Notes: a model not told the origin generated them from the sequence alone. 64,000 nucleotides of DNA from Anditalea andensis (GCF_000714815.1 NZ_JMIH01000015.1:1-64000), one strand, 5' to 3'. Positions 46,305 to 55,937 are shown, counted from the first letter of the stretch. A program made the numbers and translations.

Positions 46305-47891
46305 CTATTTTCTGATAACTATCTGCTGTCCTACGCTTAAAATACTGTTAGTGTTCATATTATTCCACTGGCGGAGTTGATCCACAGTTACATTATACCT
46401 TTTTGACAATGCATATAAGGTTTCACCCTGGGTCACTTTGTGATAAATGGCCTGGCTCCGCGTACTGTTCACAGGTGCAGAGGCCTGTACAGATGGAGAA
46501 AGAGTTTGTCCTGGAGGTTGGTGTATGGTGACCTCTCTTTCATTCCTTTGTGCTATCTGTGGGGGGGAGGCGAATTGCTTTTGCTGGATTATTTCGATAT
46601 CCTCGTTTCTCTTTCTGTAATCCTTCAGCTTTAGGACCATACCTGTCTTAAGATCGGCATCTTTATAAATACGGTTTTTGGCTTTTAAGGAATGTAATCT
46701 TATTCCATATCGTTGGGAAATCTGCCATAAGTTTTCTCCAGGCTGTACGATGTGTTCTTCGGCGTCTGATTTACCTTTTTTCCTTTTTGTATAATAATAG
46801 TTACCAGCTACTATTTTATCCTTTTTCTTTAGATCGTTTACTCTCCTTAGTTTTCCTTCACGGATGCCTATTTCCTCTGCTAAAGCTTCCTGACTGCCGG
46901 TCTTTTGGGCCTGCACTGCCTTAATGCTGTTTACTTTTATCTGATTAGGTTTTCCTGCATTGCTGGTATTGCCCGTTACATTTGGGTATCCAGCTTTGTT
47001 TTGCTTAGATGGGATATAGTTTACCTGTGAGGGTGTTGATGCAGGTTCATTGGAGGTAAGTACTGGTCTAATAGGGGCACTTCCTTCTCTGATATAAACT
47101 ACCGTATAAGGTTTCCCTGCCGGGATCTTACCGTTGGTGGCCCACTTATTGTATTCCTTAAGGTGATTTTCACTTACACCAATGGTGGAGGATATCCTCC
47201 CCAAGTCTGTGGGGCCGTGTACCACCATTTCTTCCAGGTAGCTACCATTACTTACGAGCTGTCCTATCTGACCTTCAAAGGCGATTTTATGGGCTAGGAA
47301 TTTTTTAAAATACCAATGGCTGTTTTTGTCTATGTCTATTACTTTTTTACCTGAATACTGTTCACCAAAGTATCCCCGTGCTCCCCCGAGGCCCATTTGG
47401 TAGGAGACTACAGCGCACATCCAATTATCCAGATAGCGGTTATGTTTTTTGAGATACAGCGCTGCTCCCCGGGTGGAGGCTACAATGTTTTTTCTTTCAT
47501 CTATTTGGTTGTCCACACGCATAAATACTTCTTCAGCAGTACCCTGCTTAAATTGCCAAAAACCCACCGCATTGGAGGTAGATACAGCATCTGAAATTAA
47601 ACTGCTTTCTTGGATAACCAGGTACTTTACATCAGGTGGAAGACCTTCTTCCCGCAAAACCCTTTCTATGGTAGGCATATATAAGTTTACCCTGTCCAAT
47701 TTGATCTTAAAATAGGTCTGATTACGATATAATGCATCTACATCCTGCTGGATTTCTCTTTGGGCATGTTGGTTTAGACGTAGGGTAAGGTCAGCAAACT
47801 TTAGTTGACTTGGCACCTGTGGCACCTGAGCATATCCCTTTACCGTAAAAAAACACAGGGTTAGGACTATTAGTAATCTATTGATGATCAT
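46305..47891 (-). CDS. Lytic transglycosylase (SLT/MltD-like) with LysM domains
   Basis: The 528-residue protein has a signal peptide (VKGYAQ, to about 22). A GH23-type SLT domain (about 70-250) follows with catalytic E95 in VIQESSL, then SNAVGFWQFKQGTAEEV and VVSYQMGLGG. Clear LysM repeats lie near 383-425 (HIVQPGENLWQISQRYGIRL) and at the C-terminus (YHKVTQGETLYALSKRYNVTV). Another LysM-like segment sits near 230-270. It cuts peptidoglycan to form 1,6-anhydro ends in the periplasm. The layout matches MltD. It is in one minus-strand cluster with a methyltransferase and an M16 peptidase. Confidence 0.92.
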   Translation of the reverse strand: MIINRLLIVLTLCFFTVKGYAQVPQVPSQLKFADLTLRLNQHAQREIQQDVDALYRNQTYFKIKLDRVNLYMPTIERVLREEGLPPDVKYLVIQESSLISDAVSTSNAVGFWQFKQGTAEEVFMRVDNQIDERKNIVASTRGAALYLKKHNRYLDNWMCAVVSYQMGLGGARGYFGEQYSGKKVIDIDKNSHWYFKKFLAHKIAFEGQIGQLVSNGSYLEEMVVHGPTDLGRISSTIGVSENHLKEYNKWATNGKIPAGKPYTVVYIREGSAPIRPVLTSNEPASTPSQVNYIPSKQNKAGYPNVTGNTSNAGKPNQIKVNSIKAVQAQKTGSQEALAEEIGIREGKLRRVNDLKKKDKIVAGNYYYTKRKKGKSDAEEHIVQPGENLWQISQRYGIRLHSLKAKNRIYKDADLKTGMVLKLKDYRKRNEDIEIIQQKQFASPPQIAQRNEREVTIHQPPGQTLSPSVQASAPVNSTRSQAIYHKVTQGETLYALSKRYNVTVDQLRQWNNMNTNSILSVGQQIVIRK

Positions 47892-47901
47892 ATTTACAAA
47901 C

Positions 47902-48546
47902 TTATAGTTTTCGGGCCATAAATATACCGTCCCTTATAGGTAAAAGTACATTTTCTACCCTAGGATCCTCATGGATCTTTTTATTAAAATCTAGTATGGC
48001 TCTCGTGTCCTTATCTACTTTTTTATCAGGGCTAATCAATATTTTGCCGGACCAGAGTACATTGTCAGCTAGAATAATTCCTCCTTTCTTTACCCGATCT
48101 ATCACCAGATCATAGTACTTACCATAATTTATCTTGTCTGCATCTAAAAATACCATGTCAAACTCTTCCTCTAATTGTGGGATTAGTTCAAGGGCATTGC
48201 CGAGTCTGTATTCTATTTTTTCGGTTAGACCTGCTTTATGAAAAAAGCCCCGTACCATCTCTTCCAGTTCATCATTGATATCCAGTGTGATCAGTTTTCC
48301 ATTTTTTGATAATCCTCTGGCCATACAAACGGCAGAATAACCGGTGTATGTACCGATTTCAAGAATAACGTCAGGATTAAGCATTTTAGTAAATAATTCG
48401 AGGACTTTTCCCTGCAGCTGTCCCGAAAGCATTCTGGGCATGAGTACTTTCGCATTGGTTTCTCTTATGATGTGCCGCAGCAGATCATCTTCTGGAGAGG
48501 TGTGTTCCTGGCAATACTCTAGTAGTTCTTGGCTTATAAATTCCAT
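47902..48546 (-). CDS. O-methyltransferase family 3 (class I SAM methyltransferase)
   Basis: The frame begins at TTG 48552, but ATG at 48546 (MEFISQELLEYCQEHTSPED) is the likely start, two bases after the preceding stop. This gives 214 residues. Motif I is VLEIGTYTGYSAVCMA, followed by an acidic strand LITLDIN, then FDMVFLDADKINYGKYYDL and GGIILADNVLWSGKI. These match the catechol-O-methyltransferase-like family that methylates small phenolic or other hydroxyl substrates in a divalent-metal-dependent way. The true substrate is unknown. Confidence 0.9.
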   Translation of the reverse strand: MEFISQELLEYCQEHTSPEDDLLRHIIRETNAKVLMPRMLSGQLQGKVLELFTKMLNPDVILEIGTYTGYSAVCMARGLSKNGKLITLDINDELEEMVRGFFHKAGLTEKIEYRLGNALELIPQLEEEFDMVFLDADKINYGKYYDLVIDRVKKGGIILADNVLWSGKILISPDKKVDKDTRAILDFNKKIHEDPRVENVLLPIRDGIFMARKL

Positions 48547-48548
48547 AA

Positions 48549-49784
48549 TCAATATTTCTTAGGCAAATAAGTAAGGTAACTAAAATCTTCTTCAGCTAGA
48601 TATTCGTTTGCCAATTCCTGAAGCTGCTCTGCTGAAGTTTCTTTGATAATCTTAAATATCTGATCCAGCTCTGTTACTTTGTTTTGGTCAAGCAGGTTTT
48701 TGCCAAAAATAAGCATCAATGAGGCATAGTTTTCTTCAGCCATGGCCATCTGACCTACCGCTTGTTCTTTGGCCATATGTATTTGCATAGAGCCCAGTTT
48801 TTGGTTTCTCAGTTTGGCCAGTTCTTTCATAACCAGCTTTTTGGCTTTAGCGGCGGTTTTTTCTTCGGTGCCGTAAAATATGCCTAGAAATCCGGTATCT
48901 GTATATGCCTGATAGGTAGATTCCACACTATAGACATAGCCATGCCTTTCCCGTAATGCGAGATTAAGCCTACTGGTCATGCTGGGGCCGCCAAGGATAT
49001 TATTTAACAGATAGAGTTTAAATCTATCAGGGTGATAAAGGCTAATAGCAGGTTTCCCAATGGCAAAGAGTGATTGTGTGATATCTTTTTCGACTGTTTT
49101 GTGAATAGGCTGATAATTGGAGAATCCGCTGCGGATGTATAGTCTTTTTTTCACTGGTATATTAGTAAGAAATCCTTCTATCTGCTTCAGTACTTTTGAG
49201 AAGCTTATATTACCAACTACTGAAAAAACAATCTTCGAAGTATCTAACCTCGAAGAGACAAAATCGAAAAAGTCCTTTTGGGTAAACTTGCTGACCGTTT
49301 CTTCCCTGCCAAGAATATTCCTGCCGAGGGCATGGTTTTCAAATATCTGTGCATCAAAATCATCTTGAATGGCATCTTCCGGGGAGTCTCTGTACATGGA
49401 CATCTCTTCCAGTATGACCTGTCTTTCTCTGTTGATCTGATTTTCCGGAAAGGTACTGTTGAAGGTGATGTCACAAAGCAGTTCAGCAGCTTTGTTGAAA
49501 TGCTGATTTAAAATACTGGAATAAAAGCAGATTTTTTCTTTGGTAGTGTAGGCATTTAACTCACCACCTACAGAATCCAAGCGGTTTAGGATGTGAAATG
49601 CTTTTCTTTTTTTGGTACCCTTGAAGGCCATGTGTTCCCAAAAATGCGCTATACCTTCCTGTTCCTTGGTTTCGTCCCTACTCCCGATGTCTAAAATAAA
49701 TCCGCAATGGATCAGTCGGGTGTGGGTTATTTCTTGGTGAATGATGCGTATTCCGTTTGCTAACTCTTTAATGTTATATGACAT
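48549..49784 (-). CDS. M16 family zinc peptidase (pitrilysin-like)
   Basis: The frame runs back to 49805, but ATG at 49784 (MSYNIKELANGIRIIH) fits homologues better and gives 411 residues. The inverted zinc motif HFWEH is at about 47-51. The second M16 domain follows (about 160-400), with RLNLALRERHGYVYSVESTYQAY, the R/Y substrate-binding signature. It has no signal peptide, so it acts in the cytoplasm or is exported by another route. It heads the cluster with the O-methyltransferase and transglycosylase genes. Confidence 0.92.
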   Translation of the reverse strand: MSYNIKELANGIRIIHQEITHTRLIHCGFILDIGSRDETKEQEGIAHFWEHMAFKGTKKRKAFHILNRLDSVGGELNAYTTKEKICFYSSILNQHFNKAAELLCDITFNSTFPENQINRERQVILEEMSMYRDSPEDAIQDDFDAQIFENHALGRNILGREETVSKFTQKDFFDFVSSRLDTSKIVFSVVGNISFSKVLKQIEGFLTNIPVKKRLYIRSGFSNYQPIHKTVEKDITQSLFAIGKPAISLYHPDRFKLYLLNNILGGPSMTSRLNLALRERHGYVYSVESTYQAYTDTGFLGIFYGTEEKTAAKAKKLVMKELAKLRNQKLGSMQIHMAKEQAVGQMAMAEENYASLMLIFGKNLLDQNKVTELDQIFKIIKETSAEQLQELANEYLAEEDFSYLTYLPKKY

Positions 49785-49900
49785 GTGTGATATTCCGGCG
49801 ATCAATATGACAAAAATAACAGACTTTATCCGGATATTTTTTTGAGGGGGATAAATATGTTAATTTTAAGTACCGAACATACATATAATTTAGAAAGTTT

Positions 49901-51190
49901 ATGAGATATACACCACTGAATAAGTCTCTTTATATAAAAAACAGACAGAAGCTCGTCAGTAAATTAAAACCCAATTCAGTAGCTATTTTTAATGCTAATG
50001 ATATCATGCCTACCAATGCGGATGGGACCATGAGGTTTAGGCAAAATAACGATCTTTTCTACCTGACAGGAATAGATCAGGAAGAAACTATTTTAGTACT
50101 ATGCCCGGATTTTCCCAATGAAGATATGCGTGAAATCCTATTTATCAGAGAAACCAATGAGCATATAGCGATATGGGAAGGTCATAAATATACCAAAGAT
50201 GAAGCTTATGAAGCTTCAGGCATACAGAATATCCAGTGGGTAGAAAATTTTAACGGTGTGATTAATACACTCGCTGCACTACAGGAAAATATTTACCTCA
50301 ATACAAATGAACACCTGCGGGCTGACGTTCAGGTGGAAACCAGAGATACCAGGTTCTTCAAAGCCTTTAAAGATCGATTTCCGTTACATCATTATCACCG
50401 GGCAGCACCCCATATGCATGAACTTAGAGCAGTAAAAGAGCCGGAAGAATTAAGGCAGCTGCAGAAAGCCTGTGATATCACAGATAAAGCTTTCCGAAGA
50501 GTGCTTCAGTTTGTGAAACCTGGTGTGATGGAGTATGAAATAGAGGCAGAGTTTATCCATGAATTTACCCGTCAGGGCAGTATGGGGTTTGCTTATATCC
50601 CTATCATCGCCTCCGGGGCCAGTGCATGTGTACTGCATTATGTGGATAATAATCAGCCTTGCAAAGATGGGGATCTCATTTTATTTGATGTGGGGGCCGA
50701 ATATGGCAATTATAATGCGGACATGAGCCGTACCATACCCGTAAACGGCAGATTTACCAAAAGGCAGAAGGATGTGTATAATGCGGTACTTAGGGTACAA
50801 CGGGCTGCTATGGACATATTGAAGCCCGGAAATAATATTCAGGCATATCACAAAGAAGTCGGCAAGATCATGGAAGCAGAGCTGATCAACTTAGGTCTGC
50901 TGGATAAAACGGATGTAAAAAATCAGGATCCCAATAAACCATTATATAAAAAATATTTCATGCATGGGACTTCTCACCATTTGGGATTGGATGTGCATGA
51001 TGTGGGTACTATGTATGGGCCGATTTCCTCCGGGATGGTATTTACCGTAGAGCCGGGGATTTATATCCAAGAAGAGGGATTAGGCATACGTTTAGAAAAC
51101 AATATTGTAATCCTACCAGATGGCCACCTCGACCTGATGGGGAATATTCCTATAGAGGTGGAGGAGATAGAGGAGTTGATGAATAGGTAG
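49901..51190 (+). CDS. pepP: Aminopeptidase P family (Xaa-Pro aminopeptidase)
   Basis: The 429-residue protein has the N-terminal creatinase-like domain (about 1-170, with MRFRQNNDLFYLTGI) and a pita-bread metallopeptidase domain. Metal-binding motifs are LFDVGAEYGNYNADMSRT (two Asp), HGTSHHLGLDVHDVG (His), VFTVEPGIYI (Glu) and RLENNI (Glu). It removes N-terminal residues before proline. Divergent from the M16 gene. Its stop lies about 40 bases before the duplicated terminator, so it shares that terminator. Confidence 0.92.
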   Translation: MRYTPLNKSLYIKNRQKLVSKLKPNSVAIFNANDIMPTNADGTMRFRQNNDLFYLTGIDQEETILVLCPDFPNEDMREILFIRETNEHIAIWEGHKYTKDEAYEASGIQNIQWVENFNGVINTLAALQENIYLNTNEHLRADVQVETRDTRFFKAFKDRFPLHHYHRAAPHMHELRAVKEPEELRQLQKACDITDKAFRRVLQFVKPGVMEYEIEAEFIHEFTRQGSMGFAYIPIIASGASACVLHYVDNNQPCKDGDLILFDVGAEYGNYNADMSRTIPVNGRFTKRQKDVYNAVLRVQRAAMDILKPGNNIQAYHKEVGKIMEAELINLGLLDKTDVKNQDPNKPLYKKYFMHGTSHHLGLDVHDVGTMYGPISSGMVFTVEPGIYIQEEGLGIRLENNIVILPDGHLDLMGNIPIEVEEIEELMNR

Positions 51191-51232
51191 GTTGAATAAT
51201 TTGCCAAGAAGACTGGAAACTCAAATAAAACA

Positions 51233-51263
51233 AAAAAGGCTGATCCGTATGAATCAGCCTTTA
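51233..51263. terminator. Terminator, left copy of a duplicated hairpin
   Basis: Stem AAAGGCTGAT / ATCAGCCTTT with loop CCGTATGA. It ends aminopeptidase P on the plus strand. It is a near copy of the tsf terminator at 53714-53747 and forms part of the direct repeat. Confidence 0.8.
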
Positions 51264-51285
51264 TATTATCTAAAATTGGATATAA

Positions 51286-51570
51286 TTATCCGATAGAAAT
51301 TCTCTTGAATTCTTTTACAGCCAATCCTTTGGATACGCTGTCAAGATACTGAGCGATGGTTTTGCTGTTGTCTTTTTCAAAAGACTGGCTTAGCAAAGTG
51401 TTCTCTTTGTAGAACTTCTGCAATTTGCCCATGGCTATTTTTTCAATCATTTCTTCAGGCTTGCCTTCTTGTCTGGCTTGGTCTTTACCTACTTCGATTT
51501 CTCTCTCTACAGTAGTTGAATCCACTCCGTCTTTATTTACGGCTACCGGGTTCATGCCCGCGACTTCATA
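51286..51570 (-). pseudogene. Truncated second copy of the tsf 3' end (EF-Ts C-terminus)
   Basis: The fragment encodes the last 89 residues of elongation factor Ts, from MNPVAV to KEFKRISIG. It differs from the intact copy only by N/D, I/L, E/V and A/T changes. Upstream the frame soon meets a stop (near 51577), so there is no N-terminal UBA-like or core domain and no separate function is expected. The ATG at 51555 is an internal methionine codon of tsf. It marks the boundary of an inserted segment. Confidence 0.88.
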
Positions 51571-51595
51571 TCATAATCTTAAGATACGATCTATT

Positions 51596-51660
51596 TAAAT
51601 ACTTAATATAATTTTATTAATATAATTTTAATCTATGAAAAATTATATTAAAAGTATTTA
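51596..51660. repeat. AT-rich inverted repeat near the duplication junction
   Basis: Left arm TAAATACTTAATATAATTTT at 51596-51615 pairs with the right arm at 51639-51660 (AAAATTATATT...AAGTATTTA), with a one- or two-base mismatch and a 23-base spacer. It starts about 25 bases after homology to tsf ends. It could be a structural end of the inserted element or a regulatory hairpin for the cargo. Confidence 0.6.
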
Positions 51661-51808
51661 ATGATGAGCTTAATCTTCAATTTTTACAATATCTTACAAT
51701 ATAAATTGTATTATTTATAGATTAGTTTATCCTTATGACGTTTGGAATATAATATTTTAATTATTATATTTATTAACTAAAATTTTGGATAATATAAACT
51801 AAAAAATC

Positions 51809-53128
51809 TTGAAAAACTCGTATCTATCTATCCTCTTTTTTGGATTGGTAGCTATTAGTTCTTGTGAAGATGCAGGGCAAGATGAATTTACAGATCAAAA
51901 AAAACAAAAATTATCTGTTCAAGATCGTGAAGCTTATGAAACGAAGCTAAAGGAATTTACTTTGTTTATGGGAGAAGTTTTTAAAGACCCTGAGGCAAGA
52001 CGAGAGTTGTTTGATTTTGCTAAAATTGAGGGAAATGAAAATGATGTTTTAGTATAATATGAAATTGTTATTTACAGAAAATGATAACCCACTTGCAAGA
52101 CAAAAATCGGCTATTGTTTCTGCATTTTATAAAAATGCAGAAAATTACAGGTTATTAGAAGATGATGAGTTTAATGAACAAGAATTAATTGATTTTATTA
52201 ATGATAATAATGTGGGAGTTTTAGCTCCGTATCTATATGACAATTTTGATCCGGAATCAATTACAGAACTGACAGTATCTTGGTGGACTGAAGAAATGGA
52301 ACTTGAAGGAATGGCACAAGATCGGGATTGGGATGGTGAACCCCTGGTTTTAAAGTGGCATTAAATGAAGATGGTAATTTTATTCAGTTCAGGACTTCAG
52401 GATCTGCTTTTGTAGAAAATGATTTAATATATGCCAATGACGAATATGCTTATGAAAACCCAACGGTGGTATTTGGGAGTTTTAATGATGATGAAATGAT
52501 CGTTGATCCAGGAGATCCTTGGTATGGTGGTAGAAGAGGTAATCCAAGCCCTCAACCGTCAGTTCATTACCCTTATGATTTAGGGCTTAATTGTACCAAT
52601 GTCAGTAATACTGATATTATAAATTGGAGTATGAAAAATTTTAAAATTACTGGGAATACAAGAGGGTGGCCTCATCCAAATAGAATTTCCATGTGGGTAT
52701 TAGGAACTAATCCAACTTCAGCACCATTTTTTGATAGGGAAAAAATAAGTAGAGGTGACTTTGATTGGAAAAATGATTTTATTCCTTATGGGGGTGTAAT
52801 TGCAACAGGCTGGTAATTATCTAATTATAATCAAAATATAATAATAGGAGTCAAAAGACCTACTAATTCAATTGAACAAACCGTTCTTCTTTATCAGACA
52901 AATTCAGATGGAGAAGCGGAAATTAGTACTTCTGTTACTATTAGTAGAGCTCGTACTTTTTTAGTCACTAATCAATCTTGGTTAAGGTGCAGTGAATTGA
53001 ATGGTAATTATTTGGTTGATAGGGGTAACGATTTTATAGGGCCTGTAGCTATTTGGGCATATGATGTGGGAAGAAAAGGGTTTGAAGTTCAATTTACTGT
53101 AGCACCACAGGTTATTAGATTAAATTAA
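51809..53128 (+). pseudogene. Broken secreted lipoprotein gene, unrecognised family
   Basis: A TTG start at 51809 opens a lipoprotein signal (LFFGLVAISSC). The frame stops near 52055; removing one G near 52052 continues it as DVLYNMKLLFTENDNP. A second shift near 52350 (AAA should be AAAA) leads from EPLVLK to VALNEDGNFIQF. A TAA at 52814-52816 interrupts the frame after IATGW, and the same frame then runs open to 53128. Together they describe one protein of about 439 residues, rich in N, D and W. No homologous family is recognised. It lies inside the tsf-flanked insert, with a companion barrel gene 6 bases downstream. Confidence 0.6.
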
Positions 53129-53134
53129 AGAGTT

Positions 53135-53710
53135 ATGAAAAAAATCTTTCTTATACTCACACTATTATATACAAGTCAAGTTAAAGCCCAACATTCTTCT
53201 GAATGGTTTGCCCGAACCAATGCCAATATTGTTCAAAATTATACCTTTGACCGAGGATATGCCTTAGGCATAGGTGCTCATTTGGGTTATAAGCCAAGCA
53301 GTAAGATAGCTAGAAAATGGAGTCCAGTGTTTTTATTAGGTATGGAGACTGTTCCAGGATGTATCAATCCGGATAATTGTGATGTGTTTTGGTATGATTA
53401 TAATTTTAGGATCCAGGGTGGCTTTGAAAGGATAATTTTGGATACAGGGAGAGATAAGCTGACACTTGGTCTAGGCGCATCAATTTTTGCTGGTAGACTT
53501 TTAACTGGTAGGTTATAATCTATAGAAAATAATGGTAATGTGCAATCTTCCTATATTAAGGAATTTGAGGCAAGTCCTTCCCCTCAAATATCACTTAGGT
53601 ATACTAATCCAGCTATTTCTTCCAGGTTATCTTTTGGATATATATTAGACTGGGGTATAATTGATGATGTGTTGCTTCATGGTTTTTCTATAGACTATAG
53701 AATAAAGTAA
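53135..53710 (+). pseudogene. Small outer-membrane barrel gene interrupted by an in-frame stop
   Basis: ATG at 53135 begins a signal peptide (MKKIFLILTLLYTSQVKAQ). The frame meets TAA at 53516-53518 after FAGRLLTGRL and then stays open in the same frame to a stop at 53710. The tail is SIENNGNVQSSYIKEF...GFSIDYRIK, whose last strands look like a beta-barrel end. The full protein would be about 190 residues with eight-strand-like periodicity. It pairs with the upstream lipoprotein. Single-base repair of TAA to a sense codon would restore it, so decay is recent or the stop is read through. Confidence 0.6.
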
Positions 53711-53713
53711 AAT

Positions 53714-53747
53714 AAAAGGCTGATCCATATAATGAATCAGCCTTTTT
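53714..53747. terminator. Terminator between the insert cargo and tsf
   Basis: Stem AAAAGGCTGAT / ATCAGCCTTTT with an 11-base loop and T tail. It serves tsf on the minus strand and the cargo on the plus strand. Confidence 0.85.
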
Positions 53748-54053
53748 AATATCTTAAATCGATTAGGATTATCCGATAGAAATTCTCTTAAATTCTTTAA
53801 CAGTCAATCCTTTGGATACGCTGTCAAGGTATTGAGCTATAGTCTTGCTGTTGTCTTTTACGAAAGACTGGCTTAGCAAAGTGTTTTCTTTGTAGAACTT
53901 TTGCAGTTTACCCATAGCGATTTTCTCAAGCATCTCTTCAGGCTTGCCTTCTTGTCTTGCCTGGTCTTTACCTACTTCGATTTCTCTTTCTACTGTAGTA
54001 GAGTCTACTCCGTCTTTGTCCACTGCTACAGGGTTCATAGCAGCGATCTGCAT
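53714..54053 (-). repeat. Direct repeat, right copy (tsf 3' end plus terminator)
   Basis: Part of the intact tsf gene and its terminator, matching the left copy at 51233-51570. Distance between copies is about 2.48 kb. Confidence 0.9.
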
Positions 54054-54599
54054 AGCAACATCTTTACCGGCTTCTTCTACGTCAGAGCCGTTTGCATTTG
54101 TCAAAGCTACCAATACACCTAATTTACCATTGGAGTGGATATAAGGAGTAACTGCTTCACCTTTCACGATTTCAAAATGGCTGATATCGATTTTCTCACC
54201 GATCTTACCTGTCATTTCAGTGATTTTTTCACCTACGGTGATATCATCATAAGGAAGCGCAAGGATTTCTTCTTTGGATGTAGCGTTGTTTTCTACTGCC
54301 AGGCTAAGGATATTGTTGGCGAATGAACCGAACTCTTCGTTTTTAGCTACGAAGTCAGTTTCGCAGGTCAAAGAAAGAATGATACCGGTGGTGTTATTAT
54401 CGCTGACTTTAGTTACTACCACACCTTCTTTAGTTTCACGGTCTGCTCTGGAAGCAGATACTTTTTGACCTTTTTTTCTAAGGATATCAACAGCTTTTTC
54501 AAAATCTCCTTCAGCTTCGGTAAGGGCTTTTTTACAGTCCATCATACCGGCGCCGGTCATTTGTCTTAGTTTGTTTACCTCTTGTGCAGTAATAGCCAT
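53769..54599 (-). CDS. tsf: Translation elongation factor Ts
   Basis: The 276-residue protein opens with ITAQEVNKLRQMTGAGMMDCKKAL, the N-terminal UBA-like module. It continues with LSLTCETDFVAKNEEF, which contains the EF-Tu-contacting TDF, then the core and C-terminal domains. It exchanges GDP for GTP on EF-Tu. It lies downstream of rpsB in the classical rpsB-tsf order. Its last 270 bases are duplicated at 51286-51555, so the gene may have acquired its present 3' end from an inserted element. Confidence 0.96.
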   Translation of the reverse strand: MAITAQEVNKLRQMTGAGMMDCKKALTEAEGDFEKAVDILRKKGQKVSASRADRETKEGVVVTKVSDNNTTGIILSLTCETDFVAKNEEFGSFANNILSLAVENNATSKEEILALPYDDITVGEKITEMTGKIGEKIDISHFEIVKGEAVTPYIHSNGKLGVLVALTNANGSDVEEAGKDVAMQIAAMNPVAVDKDGVDSTTVEREIEVGKDQARQEGKPEEMLEKIAMGKLQKFYKENTLLSQSFVKDNSKTIAQYLDSVSKGLTVKEFKRISIG

Positions 54600-54734
54600 T
54601 ATTATAGGAAGTTTAAATGTGATAATTATTTAGTAAAACCGCTGGGGTTGATATGTCGGGGGTATTAACGAAAAATTGAACATAGGTAGGGATACCGTAT
54701 GTTCAATCTCACGTCAATAAATAATCATAGTGGA

Positions 54735-55502
54735 TTACTCTTTTGTTTCTGCTTCTGTGTCTACAGCTTTTTTAGCTTCTTCTTCTTCAGAAAGTTTAGC
54801 ATCGTCTTTGTCTTTTCTTCTTTCAGAAAGACCTTCTTCGATAGCTGTACCAAAAGCTTTAATTAACAAAGAGATGGATTTGAATGCATCATCATTGGCT
54901 GGTATAGGGAAATCTACCTCATTCGGGTTAGAGTTCGTATCTACCAATGCGAAAACAGGGATACCAAGCTTTTTTGCTTCGGAAATAGCGATGTGTTCTC
55001 TTTTGATGTCCACTACAAAAAGTGCAGCAGGTAATCTGGTCAGGTCAGCGATACCGCCCAAAACTGATTCCAGTTTCTCTCTCTGTCTAGAGATCATCAA
55101 ACGCTCCTTTTTGGCAAGGTTTGTATAAGCGTCTTCCTTCTGCATCTTATCGATGGTAGACATCTTCTTTAAAGACTTACGGATAGTAGCGAAGTTTGTC
55201 ATCATACCACCTAACCATCTTTCGGTCACGTATGGCATGTTTAATCTCCTAGCTTCTTCAGCCACTAAGTCTTTCGCCTGCTTTTTGGTAGCTACGAACA
55301 TTACTTTCTTTCCTGATCTTACGATCTGCTTGATTGCGTTGGATGCTTCTTCAAGGCAAACGAGCGTTTTATTAAGGTCGATGATATGGATACCGTTCTT
55401 CTCCATGAAGATATATGGTGCCATTCTCGGATCCCACTTTCTTGTTAAGTGTCCAAAGTGAACACCAGCATCCAGTAAGTCTTTATATTCAATATTAGCC
55501 AT
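54735..55502 (-). CDS. rpsB: 30S ribosomal protein S2
   Basis: The 255-residue protein begins [31 protein letters not shown], the diagnostic S2 start. It ends with an acidic, lysine-rich extension ([30 protein letters not shown]) longer than in E. coli, common in Bacteroidota. It assembles late in the 30S subunit. The order rplM, rpsI, rpsB, tsf on the minus strand matches the usual Bacteroidota block. Confidence 0.97.
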   Translation of the reverse strand: MANIEYKDLLDAGVHFGHLTRKWDPRMAPYIFMEKNGIHIIDLNKTLVCLEEASNAIKQIVRSGKKVMFVATKKQAKDLVAEEARRLNMPYVTERWLGGMMTNFATIRKSLKKMSTIDKMQKEDAYTNLAKKERLMISRQREKLESVLGGIADLTRLPAALFVVDIKREHIAISEAKKLGIPVFALVDTNSNPNEVDFPIPANDDAFKSISLLIKAFGTAIEEGLSERRKDKDDAKLSEEEEAKKAVDTEAETKE

Positions 55503-55550
55503 TATATATATGTGTGTATCTTAAAATATATGATTGAATAAAATCCCAAA

Positions 55551-55937
55551 TTAACGTTTTGAGAACTGGAACTTTCTTCTTGCTTTCTTTCTTCCCGGCT
55601 TCTTACGTTCCACCATTCTTGGGTCACGGGTAAGGAAACCTTCTTTTTTCAAGGGAGATCTGTGCTCTTCGTTTATTTCACAAAGTGCTCTGGAGATTGC
55701 CATACGGATAGCCTCAGCCTGTCCTTTGATACCACCACCGTCTACATTGATTTTAATGTCATACGCATCGTTCTCGTTTACTAAAGCGAGAGGCTGCTTC
55801 ACAACAATCTGATGCAAATCAAAAGGGAAGTAAACTTCAAGAGATCTGTTGTTTACAGTGATCTCACCTTTACCTGACTGCATATAAATTCTTGCTACAG
55901 ACGTTTTTCTTCTACCTATTGTATTGATAACTTCCAT
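55551..55937 (-). CDS. rpsI: 30S ribosomal protein S9
   Basis: The 128-residue protein starts MEVINTIGRRKTSVARIYMQSGKG and ends GRKKARRKFQFSKR. The C-terminal arginine, which reaches the P-site tRNA, is present. It lies 12 bases after rplM on the same strand. Confidence 0.97.
   Translation of the reverse strand: MEVINTIGRRKTSVARIYMQSGKGEITVNNRSLEVYFPFDLHQIVVKQPLALVNENDAYDIKINVDGGGIKGQAEAIRMAISRALCEINEEHRSPLKKEGFLTRDPRMVERKKPGRKKARRKFQFSKR

Larger units (their letters stand above)
51233..51570 (-). repeat. Direct repeat, left copy (tsf 3' end plus terminator)
   Basis: This stretch matches 53714 to about 54053 in the same orientation. The coding part, 51286-51555, aligns base for base without gaps with 53769-54038 (270 bases, four amino acid changes in 89). 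Homology fades near 51570. Confidence 0.9.

Noticed and set aside
51286-51555. The 89-residue EF-Ts-like frame as a functional gene
   Set aside because: It begins at an internal methionine of tsf and lacks the N-terminal and core domains; it is a duplicated 3' fragment.
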